Of a DNA stretch of 64,000 bases, positions 1 through 11,447 are shown one piece after another. How positions within the stretch are numbered: the first letter of the stretch is position 1; each line of letters starts with the position of its first letter. A program made the translations under genes and the position numbers. Source of the DNA: Trachythela sp. YZ-2020 (taxonomy: Eukaryota > Cnidaria > Anthozoa > Malacalcyonacea > Clavulariidae); contig JADLSH010000393.1 in the NCBI GenBank assembly GCA_016169945.1, positions 5,411,501 to 5,475,500 on the forward strand, given 5' to 3'. The notes below the pieces were generated by a model, which saw only the letters and a list, made by a program, of their open reading frames with translations, was not told the DNA's origin and did not search any database.

Positions 1-59
1 AAATAAACTGAACCATTAATTGAGAATCGCTAAGTCCCTATATTACACAAATAAATTGA

Positions 60-1170
60 AAGTGTAAATCTGACACGAAAGCCACTTGGCGTATTCTTAA
101 TGAGGTCATCAACAAAAAAAAACTCTAAATCTAAAATTTTGTCATCATTCAAAGTTGGTGATAACATAGAACTATCTGACCCAGTCGAAAAATTGCCAAC
201 AGGTTTTGTAATTATTTTACGAATATTGGTCCAAACCTGGCTAAGAAAATATAATCCTCATCGTAGTTTTCTTTCTGGTAATTTTCCAAGTTCAGTCTGA
301 AAAGGAGATAATAGAGGTGGTTTTCAATCGGGAAAAGCAGTTGGTTTTGATAAAATTCCCATGGCGATTGTGAAAGAGTCAATAAATATAATTTCCGAAC
401 CCCTAACTCACGTTATTAATTTGTCTATATCTAGATGATGAAGATTGCTCTATATCTAGATGAAGATTGCTCGAGTCGTCCCTTTATTTAAGGCTGATGA
501 TCGAGCAGTGTTCACAAATTATAGACCTGTCTCAATTCTTCCCAGCTTCTCTAAATTTGTAGAAAGGGTTATTTAGAACTGCTTACTAGACTACTTTAAT
601 AAACATAATATATTGTCTGATAACCAGTATGGTTTTCGGAAAAATCACTCAACTTGTCTAGCATTGATAGATCTATGTGACAAGATTTCAACTGCAATCG
701 ATCGGAAAGAGTTTGCAGTTGAAACCTTTGATACAGTTAACCACAGCATATTAATGATATTACTAACATATCGGGACTGGTAGATTTTATTCTATTTGCA
801 GACAATACAAATAGATTTTTCTCGCATAAAGATGCAACTACTAACTACTACCCAACTAGAGTTGTTCTACTCTTAAAACTGTAAAACATGGCGTTCCTCA
901 AGGTTCAATCATTGGTCCTCTTCTTTTTCTATTGTTCATTAATGACATCACACTCATCATCTTTATTATCCTTTATATTATTTGCAGATGATACAAATAT
1001 ATTTCTTAAAGGAACAAATACTATGTCAATATTTCATACAATGAATGCTGAAATGAAAAGAGTTACTCATTGGTGCTATGCTAACAAATTAACTATCCAT
1101 CATGATAAGACTAAATATATACTTTTTCATCCCAAACGTAAAAATAGGTACATCAAGCGTACATGTATCT
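60..1170 (+). pseudogene. Decayed LINE reverse transcriptase, copy A
   Basis: This is a remnant of a non-LTR retrotransposon of the CR1/jockey-like type. Its polymerase copied the element RNA at a nicked target. Pieces lie in several frames, in the right order: TWRILNEVINKKK near 76-115, FTNIGPNLAKKI near 210-245, NYRPVSILPSFSKF near 517-558, QYGFRKNHST near 626-655, and the catalytic-palm piece ADDTNIFLKG near 984-1013, followed by a thumb-like segment to about 1160. Stops, frameshifts and a disordered stretch at 700-880 make it non-functional. The 5' end may lie outside the window. It is closely related to the opposite-strand copy at 1632-3661. The LINE identity is firm; the clade is less so. 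Confidence 0.8.
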
Positions 1171-1631
1171 GCTCAACGCAATTTCCTAATTATGGGCGCC
1201 GTTTTGCAAAGGGGCAAACACAATAAAGCAACAATAGCATGACTAGGGACAAGTATTCCCATTGGGACGAAGTGTAGTATAGTTACTACGGCTGGCAGAG
1301 TCAAGCCGTAGGTTTAACATGCCCCTGTCTGTTTTCTTCGTCGTCGTGGCTTTTTGGGGGTGTCACAAACTTGCACTTCCACGGTCACCCCCACAAAATG
1401 CATGCAATTTTCTTGTGTGCATCTTAGAATACTTGCGCATTTTGATTTACGTACTTGTGTTTTAACCAGATCAATAACGCATCAAGGGAACGATACGATA
1501 AATGCAAGTGCAATACGAACGAGAAACGTACAAATCATGCTGATATTTGTCACGCACTATGTAAAATATTCGGCGCTTTCTCCATATATGAGCAAATAAC
1601 CCTAATCTTAAACCCCAACCTAAGTCTATAA
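1171..1631. other. Unassigned spacer between two LINE copies
   Basis: No coding region is recognised. The stretch sits between the 3' ends of two convergent LINE copies. Its right end, about 1599-1624, contains a degenerate CCCTAA-like run (TAACCCTAATCTTAAACC) that resembles the telomere-like tails of some invertebrate repeats. This may be a small unclassified repeat. Confidence 0.4.
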
Positions 1632-2230
1632 TGGCCATAGAGGTTAAATGGTTTTTACGAAAGCCATATTGATGATCATATAAAATATTATGTTTGTTTA
1701 TAAAGCTGACAAATCTGTCGTAAAGTAATTTTTCAAGAATTTTAGAAAAACAAGGCAATATAGAAATAGGCCTGTAGTTGACAAACTTGTGACTGTCATT
1801 TGCTTTAAAAACTGGGATTACTTTAGCTATTTTTAATTGGTTAGGAACAATGCCAGTAGAAATTGAGGCATTAAAAATAGTTGAGAGAGGTAAGGCTAAA
1901 GTATCAATGCAGGATTTTATAATTGAAATATTTATTCCATCAATTCCTTCAGTACTATTATTTTTTAATGCATTTACAACTGACATTATTTCGAAAGGGG
2001 TTGTAGGAAATAGTGATATAGTATCATTATAACAGGTGGTAAGGTATTGTCTGTGACTATTGGGTAAGTGAGGAAGACTATTTGAAAGAGAATGGCCAAT
2101 GTTAATAAACAAATCATTAAATTTATTTGCAATTTGGGAAGGTTCTGTACATATGTCATTACCATCATTCATAAAAAGGGGTATTTTTTTCCTTTTGCTT
2201 AGTTCCAATAACAGATTTAATAGTTGACCA
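1632..2230 (-). pseudogene. LINE copy B, reverse transcriptase N-terminal half
   Basis: This is the reverse transcriptase part of a CR1/jockey-like LINE read on the minus strand. Visible motifs are FNDLFINIGHSLSNSLP, NNSTEGIDGINISIIKSC, LKIAKVIPVFKANDSH, NYRPISILPCFSKILEKLLY and HQYGFRKNHLTSMAIIDL. The match stops near 1632, before the catalytic YADD box, so the 3' half of the gene is missing. The upstream endonuclease lies at 2522-3260 in the same orientation. About 250 bp between them is shifted in frame. The copy cannot be active. Confidence 0.85.
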
Positions 2231-2521
2231 AGTAGCTCTTAAGTTAACTTATTTCTTGTGTTTCAAGTCTATTATGATATGATTTTTCTGGCTAATTTAA
2301 TAATATAGTTATATTTGTTGCGATATTTTGTATATTTACGTTTATTAACTAATGTGGGAGCCTTTAAGTAATTTTTATACAGCAATTGTTTTTTTAAAAC
2401 ATGAATTTTTAAGCCCATTTGAAAACCATGGTTTAGAATTAGTTTTCTTATTTGTATTTCTAAATTCTACAGGAAAACGCTTGTCACATATTGGTAACAA
2501 TATATCAGAGAAAGAATTGTA

Positions 2522-3661
2522 TCATTCATTTGGAGAAGTGGAAGGGGAGATTACATTCCAATAACAATTGTGTAATTCATTTAGAAAATTTATCATACTG
2601 GTTTCCGTGATTTTCCTTATTTTAAGTTTACTACTAAGGGTATTATTGTTATTTATACATTGTTGGTAGTCAGTAATCTGAAAGACAGGCAGATGGTCAG
2701 AAATATCATTGTATAATATACCATTTAGTATATCATGGTCAAGGTCATTTGTAAAAATGTTATGGATTAGTGCAGCAGAATGGGATGTAATCCTAGTTGG
2801 TTTTGAGATAATAGGATACAAACTATTAGCTGAAAGAATATCAATAAAATCTTTGGTAGGTATGTGAGAATCATAATTAATGAAGTTAATGTTGAAGTCA
2901 CCCATAATATAATATATTTTATTTTCGAAACCAATTTTATTGATTATCGGAGTTAAACAATTATTAAATACATCGACATCAACACTGGGTGATTTATAAA
3001 CACGAACAACAACAATATTTTTGTGGCCTGGGAGATCAATTTCCAAAAAGACAGAATCAATTTGTTCCTGTGTAGAAATTTCAAGATCAGGTCGAAGTTT
3101 GTAATTATACGATTTCTCTACAAAAATACCAACCCCAACACCAATATTATCCTTCCTATTTTTTTATATAAAATTGTAGCCTGGAATGGGAATCATTGGT
3201 TGATTCATTTAGCCACATCTCAAATAGAGCAATGGCAGAAAAAGAAAAGTCAATTGAAGCTAAAAATTAATTGAAATCATTAAAAAAAATTGGAGTCTTC
3301 TAATGTTTAAGTGAAGTGTTGAGAAACAATTTTAACTTTTAGCAAAAGTATTATTAAACTCTCTAGTCGTATAATATGCACAGTTAGACAGTATTTGAGA
3401 ATTTCTGGAAAGAATATGTAAATTTGCATCAATGTCCGAGTTATTAAGTAAGTAACTAGTGTCAGCGTCCTTACGAAATGGATTGAAATGTTTAGAGCCA
3501 AGGAGATCATAATTTAGAGTTGCATCAGACATTGAAAAGGCATTGAATAGAGTAAAATGAAAGTCAGCATCGTCAACAATAGACTGCTTTAGCAAACGCA
3601 ACGCGACTTCAATCAGGATGTGAAATGGTGTGGCAAGTGTCGCGTTGACTTCCAGTTTCAT
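2522..3661 (-). pseudogene. LINE copy B, ORF start and apurinic-type endonuclease
   Basis: This is the N-terminal part of the same LINE ORF2. The start at 3661 is followed by a family-typical leader (FNPFRKDADTSYLLNNSDID, CAYYTTREFNN). After a frameshifted stretch the endonuclease appears: ALFEMWLNES near 3205-3235, GVGVGIFVEKSYNY near 3110-3155, then VVVRVYKSP, YIMGDFNINFINYDS (the GDFN box) and NDISDHLPVFQI (the SDH box). The domain order and the SDH and GDFN motifs are those of APE-type LINE endonucleases, which nick the target DNA. Frameshifts near 3170 and 3270 break the frame. Confidence 0.85.
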
Positions 3662-4344
3662 CTAGGATGGAGTTTTTGTTCATGTGAAATCATACAAGTT
3701 GACGTTGTGTCGAGGATGGCAATTTTTAAAGTTTAGTTTTGCAAGTGAAAAGGTTAAGCACGTTAAATATTTGGCCTTTTAATAACGATTTTGATTTTAG
3801 TTTGCTTATTGACACCTAAAATAGCAATAGTTTTAAACCAACAAATATAATCAAAACAAATAAAAATACACCGCAGCGGGGTTTCCTCAGAGTTTGTACA
3901 AAATGTAACAAAAACTACTTTGAATATAAAACTTTGTGATGTTTTTAAACATTTATTACTAAAAAAGCTGTCCTATATATTTTCTATTTAAAATATAATT
4001 ATTCTCTAAATTTCCCCGTTGTTTTAGGCTCTCTGTTCAAAGTGAATATAATGATTTAATAAAATTTTCACGTTTATATAATTTGACGATATATAAGCTA
4101 AACTTTAAATCATCTTGTGTTGACTATGTTATCCAATTAAATTATGTCTGAGGAAGTGGTTTCTCTGGGACAACCACAAAAGAAGTATGTGAGAGTGAAA
4201 AACTCAAAACTGCAAGATACATTTCATATAACTACATGAAATACATATAAATTATCATACACTGCAGCATTTTTTACACTGTTTATCATGATAATTTTAA
4301 GATTAATTTTAAGATTATTTTAATGTCAATTTTCAAGGTCATCT
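3662..4344. other. AT-rich spacer, nothing recognised
   Basis: No coding potential or clear repeat was seen. The sequence is strongly AT-rich. It may include the 5' untranslated part of the minus-strand LINE on its left side. Confidence 0.4.
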
Positions 4345-5244
4345 ATGACATGGATAGCAGAGAGAGATTTGATAATGCTCAAGGAGATGGCAGCTATAGG
4401 AGTGATGCACCAAAAACCAAAGTCACAAGACAGAGGGGCATCATGGCAAAAAGTTGTGGGCACAAGGTCTGTGCAGGACAGGTTCAACATCCATCCATTG
4501 CCACAATTTGAAGTGAGCACAAGGTCTGTGCAGGACAGGTTCAACATCCTAGCAAAAAAACATAAAGTTAAAATGGCAAAGTAAGAGAGATCAACTGGTG
4601 GGGGAGGAGAGGAGTTGAATGAGTTGGAGGCTGTATTGGAAGGATTGACAGAAATTGGGGAAGAGACTGATCAGAGAATGGAAGAAGAGGAAACAACAAG
4701 AAAGAATGAAGTGGATGAGGATAGGGCAAAGGCACTGGAGATTAGAAAGATGGCGATGGAAAGCATGGAAGACACCAGAGAGCGCCTTGGAGAAAGCAGC
4801 AAGAGAGAAAAGAAAAGAAGGTCATCAAGTCAGTCATTGGATATATTGGACAAGGCGCAAGAAAAGAGGAAATGGTGGAAGAGCGAAGAGAAAGAAGAAA
4901 AGAGAAAGAAGAAAAGAGAAAAGGCAACAGGAGGAGATGCAGACACAGTTCTTGCAGCAGTTGGAAGTCAGTCAGCAGCAACAACCGGCACAACATGCAA
5001 CAACAACAACGACAAAGGACACTTTATCCATAAATGTTCATTGTAATCCAACAATATCCACAACGACATTGGGCCACCCATCTGACACCGTAAATGTCGG
5101 CGGCATCGACGATGACACTGACGACGATGCCAACAACAACAACAACAACAAATGGCTGTCATGCAAAATTTCATGATGCAGGTCATGGCGCAACAACAGA
5201 AACAGACTGACATGTTTTTAGAAGTTTTTAAGAAATCAAATTAA
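4345..5244 (+). pseudogene. Myb/SANT-like DNA-binding protein, broken
   Basis: The first 50 codons read as a trihelix or Myb/SANT-like module (MTWIAERDLIMLKEMAA, then KPKSQDRGASWQKV and RSVQDRFN). This is a form amplified in cnidarian-type genomes, often near transposons. Next come a KHKVKMAK/GGGGEELNELEAVLEGL helix, a coiled coil rich in Glu, Lys and Arg (ALEIRKMAMESMEDTRERL), a Gln-rich stretch and a C-terminal MQNFMMQVMAQQQKQTDMF tail ending at 5244. Defects are one in-frame TAA at 4582, a 34-bp direct repeat 57 bp apart that duplicates the TRSVQDRFN helix (4460 and 4517), and a pair of frameshifts between about 4900 and 5150. Function is inferred as sequence-specific DNA binding. The family call is from memory of similar sequences. 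Confidence 0.6.
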
Positions 5245-5826
5245 TTTTTCAAATTCTTGTAAATACACTGTATTTTCGAGTTTAAAAAAATTGCACACTG
5301 GCAATTTTGATTAAACTTTCATCATAGTTTCAGAACATTATGCTTAAAACTTATATGAATTACAAAAAATGTTTTTTAGATACAGACAATTTTATGCACA
5401 TAGTAACCACTTTCAGGCTTACGTCTTGTTACCATGGCAACAATGACACTACCTGAACCAGGTTTTAAATATTCCATAGATGATGAATATTACCCTTGAC
5501 TATCAAAAACTTCGTCATCTGCGATAATACTTGTTTAAAAACGATCTATTATAAAGCTAAAATAACTGTAGGGAGCCACCTTAAGGCAAAATGATAGTGG
5601 TAGAACGTGCAACAATACATAAGACAAATAGTAAGAGGGAGGGGAGGGAGGAAATATAAAATGGCTTACCTGGTGTATTGAAGGTAGATGAAGGGGGGGG
5701 GGGGAGAACCCCCTCCAAGTTCTTAATCTCTTAATAGTACAACCCAGGTTATATAGTTATATACTGTCAATACATGTACATTATTATGACTGCTTCCAAG
5801 TGTTACTATAAGTATTTATTCCTATT
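5245..5826. other. Non-coding; probable Helentron 3' flank
   Basis: No gene was seen. A run of 12 G lies at 5693-5704, next to an AG-rich tract. The end of the minus-strand Helentron must fall here or just left, but I could not identify a terminal hairpin or a Helentron-type end. Confidence 0.35.
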
Positions 5827-6490
5827 TCAAGCCAAATATTTGCTCTTCATGCAGCTACTAGTTATTACTTTGCTTTGATGAAAGCAATTAATCAATGCAC
5901 ATACTGCTTTGTGATCAGAGAAATATGTTTCCAATATGTGTGACTTAGCTTGTGGTTCTGCTAAATTCGTATAAATATGATCTATTAACGTCTGATTATC
6001 TGTAGTGACACTGGATACCAATTGTCTATAGTTATTATCAATGATAAAGAAATTGTATAAAGGCCTTCTATTGGCTTCATCCAACCAATTTATATTAAAG
6101 TCACCTATGAAAATGTTAAATTGAGAAGTACATAACATCAAAACCTCACTTAATGCTGCTAACAGCTGCTAAACTGGAATTCTGGGTGATCGTATCATAC
6201 CTATAATGGTGACATGTGGAAGAATCATTACTTTCGTAATGGTTATCTCAATGCCATTAACATTACGACAATGTGGATATCCAGGTAAGAATTCAATGCC
6301 ACCAAAAGGTCTTTAGGTCGAAGAGTGACCATAATTTCTGAACAAGGTGTATCCATCAATATCATACATAATATTATCTGAGATCATACTTAGTGTTTCA
6401 GAAAATATGTTGATGTCAGTGTTTGTAAAATTTAGATCATGTCGAACATCATCAATATGTTTGTGCATCGAGTGTTCAGGTAGCATAATT
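5827..6490 (-). pseudogene. Helentron C-terminal AP endonuclease domain
   Basis: This endonuclease/exonuclease/phosphatase-type domain is fused downstream of the Pif1 helicase in Helentrons. From 6490 leftwards the motifs are HIDDVRHDLNFTNTDINIF, MYDIDGYTLFRN, NVNGIEITITKVMILP, FNIFIGDFNINWLDEA (GDFN box), TLIDHIYTNL and ETYFSDHKAVCALIN (SDH box). At least three frame changes occur between 6490 and 6140. The 5827-6141 part is open. Its position directly after the helicase end, in the same orientation, separates it from the many LINE endonucleases in the window. Confidence 0.8.
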
Positions 6491-6612
6491 TAAAAGAGAC
6501 TTGTTCTTTCCTGTAAATAGGAGTAACACTAAGTTTCAATGCACGTCCATTTCTTAACAATTCCATTTCAACTGCAATTTGAGGATTGACAGCTATCTTT
6601 TCTTCACAAAGG

Positions 6613-7490
6613 TCAGTGATATATAATCCTTGAATTTTTTGTTGCCCTGCTCAAACCAACATATGTATGAGGTATGGCTCTTGTATTAAAATTGACAACA
6701 ATTTTTTGTTCAGTGTCACCTTGTGAACGATTAATTGTCTTAGTGGAAATTGTTTTCTTACAACTTGTACAGTTTGGTTCCTGCCGACAGCAAACTGAGT
6801 AGTAATTGGTTTTATTGGAGTCCATGTTGACTCGATACCTTGAACATAAAGATTTCTGGTTTTCTCACCAACATCTGAATGGTCAAACTGTACCCATATT
6901 ATACCAGATGGTTTTTCTCTTTGATTTAATTGTATCTTCTTAACAACATTACTGCACTCATTAGTCATGCCGTCATCAGTGCGTACATTTAATGCTATCT
7001 CAGTTCTTTCCCCAACTGAAAGTTGAAGGTTCGAAGCACTTTGTTTTGTTTTCCTTGGATCATCTGGTATTTGACTCAAAATTTTATCTCTTAGTTGAGC
7101 AGAGTTAGCTCCTATGACACTGTCCACTGCTTTAATGGCAAACCTTTCCCCAGTTGCTGCATTATGAACTCTTTAATTAAATTCATTTACCTTCTTGTTT
7201 TGTATGAACAAATGAGGCACATGGTCATTGAGGCTATTTTCTTTTATTAATCTTTCTTCAAGTTTCAAAATATCATCCTTGGTGTGCTTGCCTTCTCTAA
7301 GTCTGTTTAATATTTCAGCAAATACTTTGCTCTCTCTTTGTCTCATTACTTCTTGCAATTCAAACATATTAAAGTAATCTTGCCATTTATTGGGAGCAAG
7401 AACTGTATATTCTGAATTGTCTAGATTCTTAAATATATACCTATCCATTACAGGTTCTAGTTGAAATAGATCGCCAGTTGCAGCTATGCT
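6613..7490 (-). pseudogene. Helentron Pif1-type helicase, C-terminal half
   Basis: This is the C-terminal half of a superfamily 1B (Pif1-like) helicase that unwinds DNA during rolling-circle transposition. Reading right to left: IAATGDLFQLEPVMD at about 7490-7446 (motif III region), FNMFELQEVMRQRESK, FAEILNRLREGKHTKDD, VDSVIGANSAQLRDKI, GIIWVQFDHSDVGEKT, then INRSQGDTEQKIVVNFNTR (motif V) and YVGLSRATKNSRI (motif VI). Frame changes occur near 7165 and 6830. The N-terminal half of the same domain lies beyond an insert, at 8930-9340. Confidence 0.85.
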
Positions 7491-8925
7491 TTAATCTTGA
7501 ATCTTTAATCAGATACTCCTAAATCAGTTTACACTATACTAGGAGATGCTTATATATGTATACAACAATCTATGACTATATATATATATGAAAACTTTAA
7601 AAGAGAGAAAATTGTCAGTCAAATTTATATGTCGATGATTTAAATGCAGCACAGCACTTTTAAAAACGTTGATGTTTGTAGGCAGTTCAGTATTAATATT
7701 GTATTGATATTGTTCCAGGTTTCAATAGTTCTGAAAAAAATTTGAAAAATATCACGTTATAACTTACTGGATGAGATAAGAAATGATGATTAGATTTCGT
7801 TTTTTTTTTTTCAGTGGGCACAAGGGCAGGGGAAGATATCACATGGCTCTTCTTTTATAGAATGATACATTACAGTGACTGTGCTCGTCGTTCGTCGTTC
7901 AAGTGTGTGATGATTGAGATGATTGATCATTGGAGAAACATGGCTATATCTGGAAAATGTTTACAAATAATCACGATTGCGATGTTTTCAATCTTCAATC
8001 TTCTCAATATTACGCTAGTTCCAAACACAACTAGCGATTCAAGCTTTAAGAGCGAAGCTGACTAGGCTGGAGTAGGCTCTAGCTTTTACTGTAGGAGAGC
8101 AGTAAGATGCTGATGCGCGTATAAACCGAGTGGTGGAATTAATGCTTACAGGCCAGTGTGCTCACATGTATGTTCCCATCGCAAATGTATGGTTGGTGGT
8201 CTCTACTTAAGTAGTACTATTTTTTTAGATAATCTGACCATTTAGTGTTTAAGTATACGTGTAATGGAAGGACTTGCAGGTTGTTTCTAAATGGTAGACA
8301 TTGGACACGTTTGAATTTGCTGCCAGCACTCGCCCAGATGATAGGCAAAGGCAGTCACTGTTGGCAAAAAATTTGATGATCCTGGTTTGTCAATTATACT
8401 AGCAAAGAACAGTCATCAGCAAAGAGACGGTTGGGCTAGAATGAAAGGGATATAATATTATTATTTATAACAGGATAAATACTACCCTAGAATAGTATCC
8501 CTGAACCTCCAGAGGATACCGGTTTGAAAAGAGAGAGGGTCCATTAACTGAAAAGGAGTTGGAACATTTAGTAATGAGTGCATTGCATTTTAGTCCTTAT
8601 TCCTCTGATTCCATAGACGTCTTCCCCATCAGAGACATATGTGTACTAAGTCCGAACAAATGCTTTAAAACAAAAGAGTATCACATTAGTTTGTTTCTCA
8701 ATCCAGTAGTATTTCCATCAGTTTGTTTCCCAAAGATTAATCTGAAAAGGAACTGTAGCTCTTTGAGAAATTAACTGTCTCACATGAGCGTTAGTATATT
8801 AATAGCGTATTGATGAATATTAGTATATTGGGAGGGACACATGATTCCATGATTTTTGTTTGCAAACACTTTAAGATTTTACACTTTATTTGCTGGATTA
8901 TTACTATTATTTCTTTTGAACATCA
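7491..8925. mobile_element. Unclassified insert interrupting the Helentron helicase
   Basis: The Pif1 reading is continuous on either side (LIFLDEISMVGS to FGGV on the right, ATGDLFQL on the left), so these roughly 1.4 kb were inserted later. No transposase or RT motif was found. The longest open stretch, 7814-8065 (+), has a hydrophobic C-terminal run but no recognisable domain. I could not define inverted repeats or a clean target-site duplication, so the ends are accurate only to about 15 bp. It could be a non-autonomous DNA element. Confidence 0.5.
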
Positions 8926-8929
8926 AAGA

Positions 8930-9340
8930 GGCTGTTAGCAATCATGAACACCGCCAAAGTAGTCTTTACTTCCTTTGATATCTTACAGTCTATTATTTAT
9001 TTGAACATTAAACATTGTGCTACCAACCATTGAGATCTCGTCCAAAAATATTAGTTTTAAACCACCAAGCTGACATCTTGAAGTGTTTAGCCTGCTCGAG
9101 TCAAGTAGTTTGTAGTTCTTTTAGGACAGACATGCTGGTATTGCAAGTGCATTATGAATTGTGTTACCTTTAATATTGAAAGCTGCTTTGCCAGTTGGCA
9201 CAAGCATTAATATTTGTACTTAATGGAATCATCACCTGCTCTTGTATTGTAATACTTCAATGCTGCTTGATAAAGAGGCTTAGTGAGATGTGACTTGCCA
9301 ACTCCAGCTCCTCCACTGAGAAAACAGTAGAATGGACTCC
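8930..9340 (-). pseudogene. Helentron Pif1-type helicase, ATPase N-terminal half
   Basis: Walker A is clear as FLSGGAGVGKSHLTK (about 9320-9275). It is followed by LVPTGKAAFNIKGNTIHNAL, the region that stacks against nucleotide, and by Walker B in LGGLKLIFLDEISMVGS near 9075-9025. The segment ends in FGGV at about 8950, where an insert cuts the domain. Frameshifts near 9220 and 9130 break the frame. Together with 6613-7490 this makes one Pif1-like motor. Confidence 0.85.
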
Positions 9341-9479
9341 CAGAAGTTTTAATAAGATGTAACACATGATAGAAAAATTATTTTTGTTCTTTGTTTAGTT
9401 TTTGTACCATTCCTCTGTAAACATCATCCTGTTCTTCATGTAATATTAGCCGCTCAGTATTTGATGCAGTTGAAGGGTA

Positions 9480-10375
9480 TTCCAAGATCACCAGATAGGT
9501 CATAGTTTGCATTCAATTCTGGATGAAGGTCTTGTGTACCTACAGATTCATCTTGATGCTCAATATTTTGTGTTCCTGGGGCAATAAGTCATAGTTATCA
9601 TCATTATCTTCCATATTGTTAAGTAGCTCTTGTAGCTCTTGGATCTCATTCAGGTCATCACTACAAATAGCATACTGTTTCATTTGCTCATCTATTCTAT
9701 TTTTAAGTTGTAAATAGTGCTCCTGGTAAGAACAACAATTTTTTATTAAGTCAGTTATTTCATTTCTCCATGATGTGAATAACATGATCAGTTCAAGGTA
9801 ATGTTTCTCAGAATCAACTTCCTTGTTAAAACAGACACTTCTTTTGTTCACTTTCTTGTCCCTCATCATGATTATCATCAAAATTTGTCTCAAGTGGATA
9901 CTTATCAATGTCTAGTTCACGGGATGGTTTGATATATGGCTTACCACAAGAGTCATACCATGCAGCCCAATCAGCAAGTGACAAATTTTCAAGTTTGGTT
10001 GGTCGTTTTGTGCAACGCTTTATTAAACCAGATGCATAGACCTCATCAGAATCATCTTCCATATCGTTGATTTCTCATATTTGTTTTAGTAACTGAACTC
10101 TATTCTAAGGGGGTGAAGTGTTTATAAATACTACTTGTCGAGAAGATTTCCTCTTCTCTATGTAGACTGCTTCTTGCACACTTATTTCAACATTGTTTAA
10201 AAACTTATTTCCAATATGTCTCACTTGTTGCTCAAAACTGGAGTTTCCCCTCCTTGCTTCTTCACAAACAGTTCTCAATAGCTCACTCATGCCTTCCTGG
10301 GCTTTGGAAAAATATGATACAATGTACATTGCACATACACATACATCAAGTACAAATTGAATGTCCATATTTGCA
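9480..10375 (-). pseudogene. Helentron Rep-helicase linker with the Y2 region
   Basis: This conserved Helitron segment between HUH Rep and helicase contains DVCVCAMYIVSYFSKAQEG near 10330 (the catalytic tyrosine region, YxxxY). It is followed by CEEARRGNSSFEQQVRHIG, FLNNVEISVQEAVYI and KSSRQVVFINTSPP, then SLADWAAWYDSCGKPYIKPS near 9980-9920 and an acidic region down to 9540. The spacing matches Helentron Rep proteins. Frameshifts lie near 10090, 9830 and 9760. There is no sign of an intron. Confidence 0.8.
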
Positions 10376-10399
10376 CGCCATGCACTAAGACATGCAGCA

Positions 10400-11282
10400 T
10401 TATAATTATTGATCCTTACTTAATTTGGTTTTCTTTTTAAGAATAGTTGGTGCCTTGAGGCTGGATCGAACAGCTAGCAAATAATGTTGTTCTGTCAGTT
10501 TAAGATTAACCAACAACTGGTCAAATGTAATGTCGTCACCCTCTTTCATATCATTGAGACGTTTCTTTATAAACTTCCAAGTATCTTTATGTTGTCCAAG
10601 TTCATTATCATTCATATCAATATCTAATGGATATAGAATTTTGGTTGATCGCATAGGTTGGTTGGGGGTAATTAAAATGAGAATGAGATGAACCTGTCTG
10701 TTTACCAGTTTAAGTAACTCTTAAAAATCTGGCTTTTCACATATTATTTTATCAATGAATGAAACAACATCACAATCAAAATCTACACCATATGTAGGAG
10801 CATTTTCTAGCCATATTAACATATGAATATGAGGTGATCCCCTTTGTTGATATTCAACTCGGTAAAACCAGTCGGCAACTTCTCCTATAGGTGCAGTTTT
10901 ACTTACTAAGAAAATTTTGCAGAAACTTGTGTACTTGATAATCAAAGTGTCTAGCATGTGTCACTGGATCACTCTGAATTGATCTTCTCTTCCCAATTGA
11001 GGTTCTCAAGTTCATTGTCAGTGTATTATTTGTTATCAACAAGCTTACCAAGTACTCTGAGTAGATGAATCCATTGTGTTTCTGCAGAAGAAAAACTACA
11101 GAATAATGAAGCAGCACCTAACTGCCTTATCATCGCAAATATATCCTTTTTGGCTTTTTCAAAATATGGAGGTGAACCCCTCGCAGCTCTTAGAAATTTA
11201 AATCCTTGATCATGGTGAATCATGGTATCTATTGCACCTGGCTGTTTTAGTTGTCCAGCAGTAACTGTGCCACTATTTTGTT
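10400..11282 (-). pseudogene. Helentron HUH Rep nuclease domain
   Basis: This is the rolling-circle Rep domain that nicks and joins single DNA strands. Reading right to left: NSGTVTAGQLKQPGAIDTMI begins at the insert junction (11282), then HHDQGFKFLRAARGSPPYFE, DIFAMIRQLGAASLFCSFS, WFYRVEYQQRGSPHIHMLIW (HxH metal-binding motif near 10850) and PLDIDMNDNELGQHKDTW. Two or three frameshifts occur between 11050 and 10660. The upstream half of the protein (ALRKCQQNS) resumes at 30087-30115, on the other side of the 18.8-kb insert. Confidence 0.88.
11272..11282. repeat. Left target-site duplication of the 18.8-kb element
   Basis: The 11 bp ACTATTTTGTT directly abut the left terminal inverted repeat and are repeated exactly at 30076-30086. 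If the terminus is taken one base further out, the duplication is 9 bp instead. Confidence 0.85.
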
Positions 11283-11363
11283 AGTCTCCTTTGCAGCCGC
11301 TCTTTGTGTCGAGGTTTCTCCCCACTAGCGGCTGCTCACTCGAACACAACATTCCATTCCCTT
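11283..11363 (+). repeat. Left terminal inverted repeat
   Basis: This begins AGTCTCCTTTGCAGCCGCTC and ends ATTCCATTCCCTT. The reverse complement of 29995-30075 matches it with about three mismatches in 81 bp. It is followed at once by an ACCAATCAC box near 11369, and the RecQ start codon is 85 bp further in. Confidence 0.9.
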
Positions 11364-11365
11364 GA

Positions 11366-11380
11366 GACAACCAATCACAG
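11366..11380 (+). promoter_or_regulatory. CCAAT box inside the left end
   Basis: CAACCAATCACAG lies just inside the left TIR and 70-80 bp upstream of the RecQ start codon. The right end has a matching GCCAATCAGAG on the opposite strand. This suggests that both ends carry inward promoters. The activity is inferred. Confidence 0.4.
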
Positions 11381-11447
11381 CAATGCTTCTAAATTTTGTA
11401 AACATGACCTCGGATGCCTTGGACTTGTTTTATTCCGCGGGAACAAC

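Noticed and set aside
1599..1624. Interstitial telomere
   Set aside because: Only a short degenerate CCCTAA-like run is present, with no tandem array of exact units.
4600..5000. Coiled-coil region as a structural host gene
   Set aside because: It is continuous with the upstream SANT-like module and carries stops and frameshifts, so it is treated as one pseudogene.
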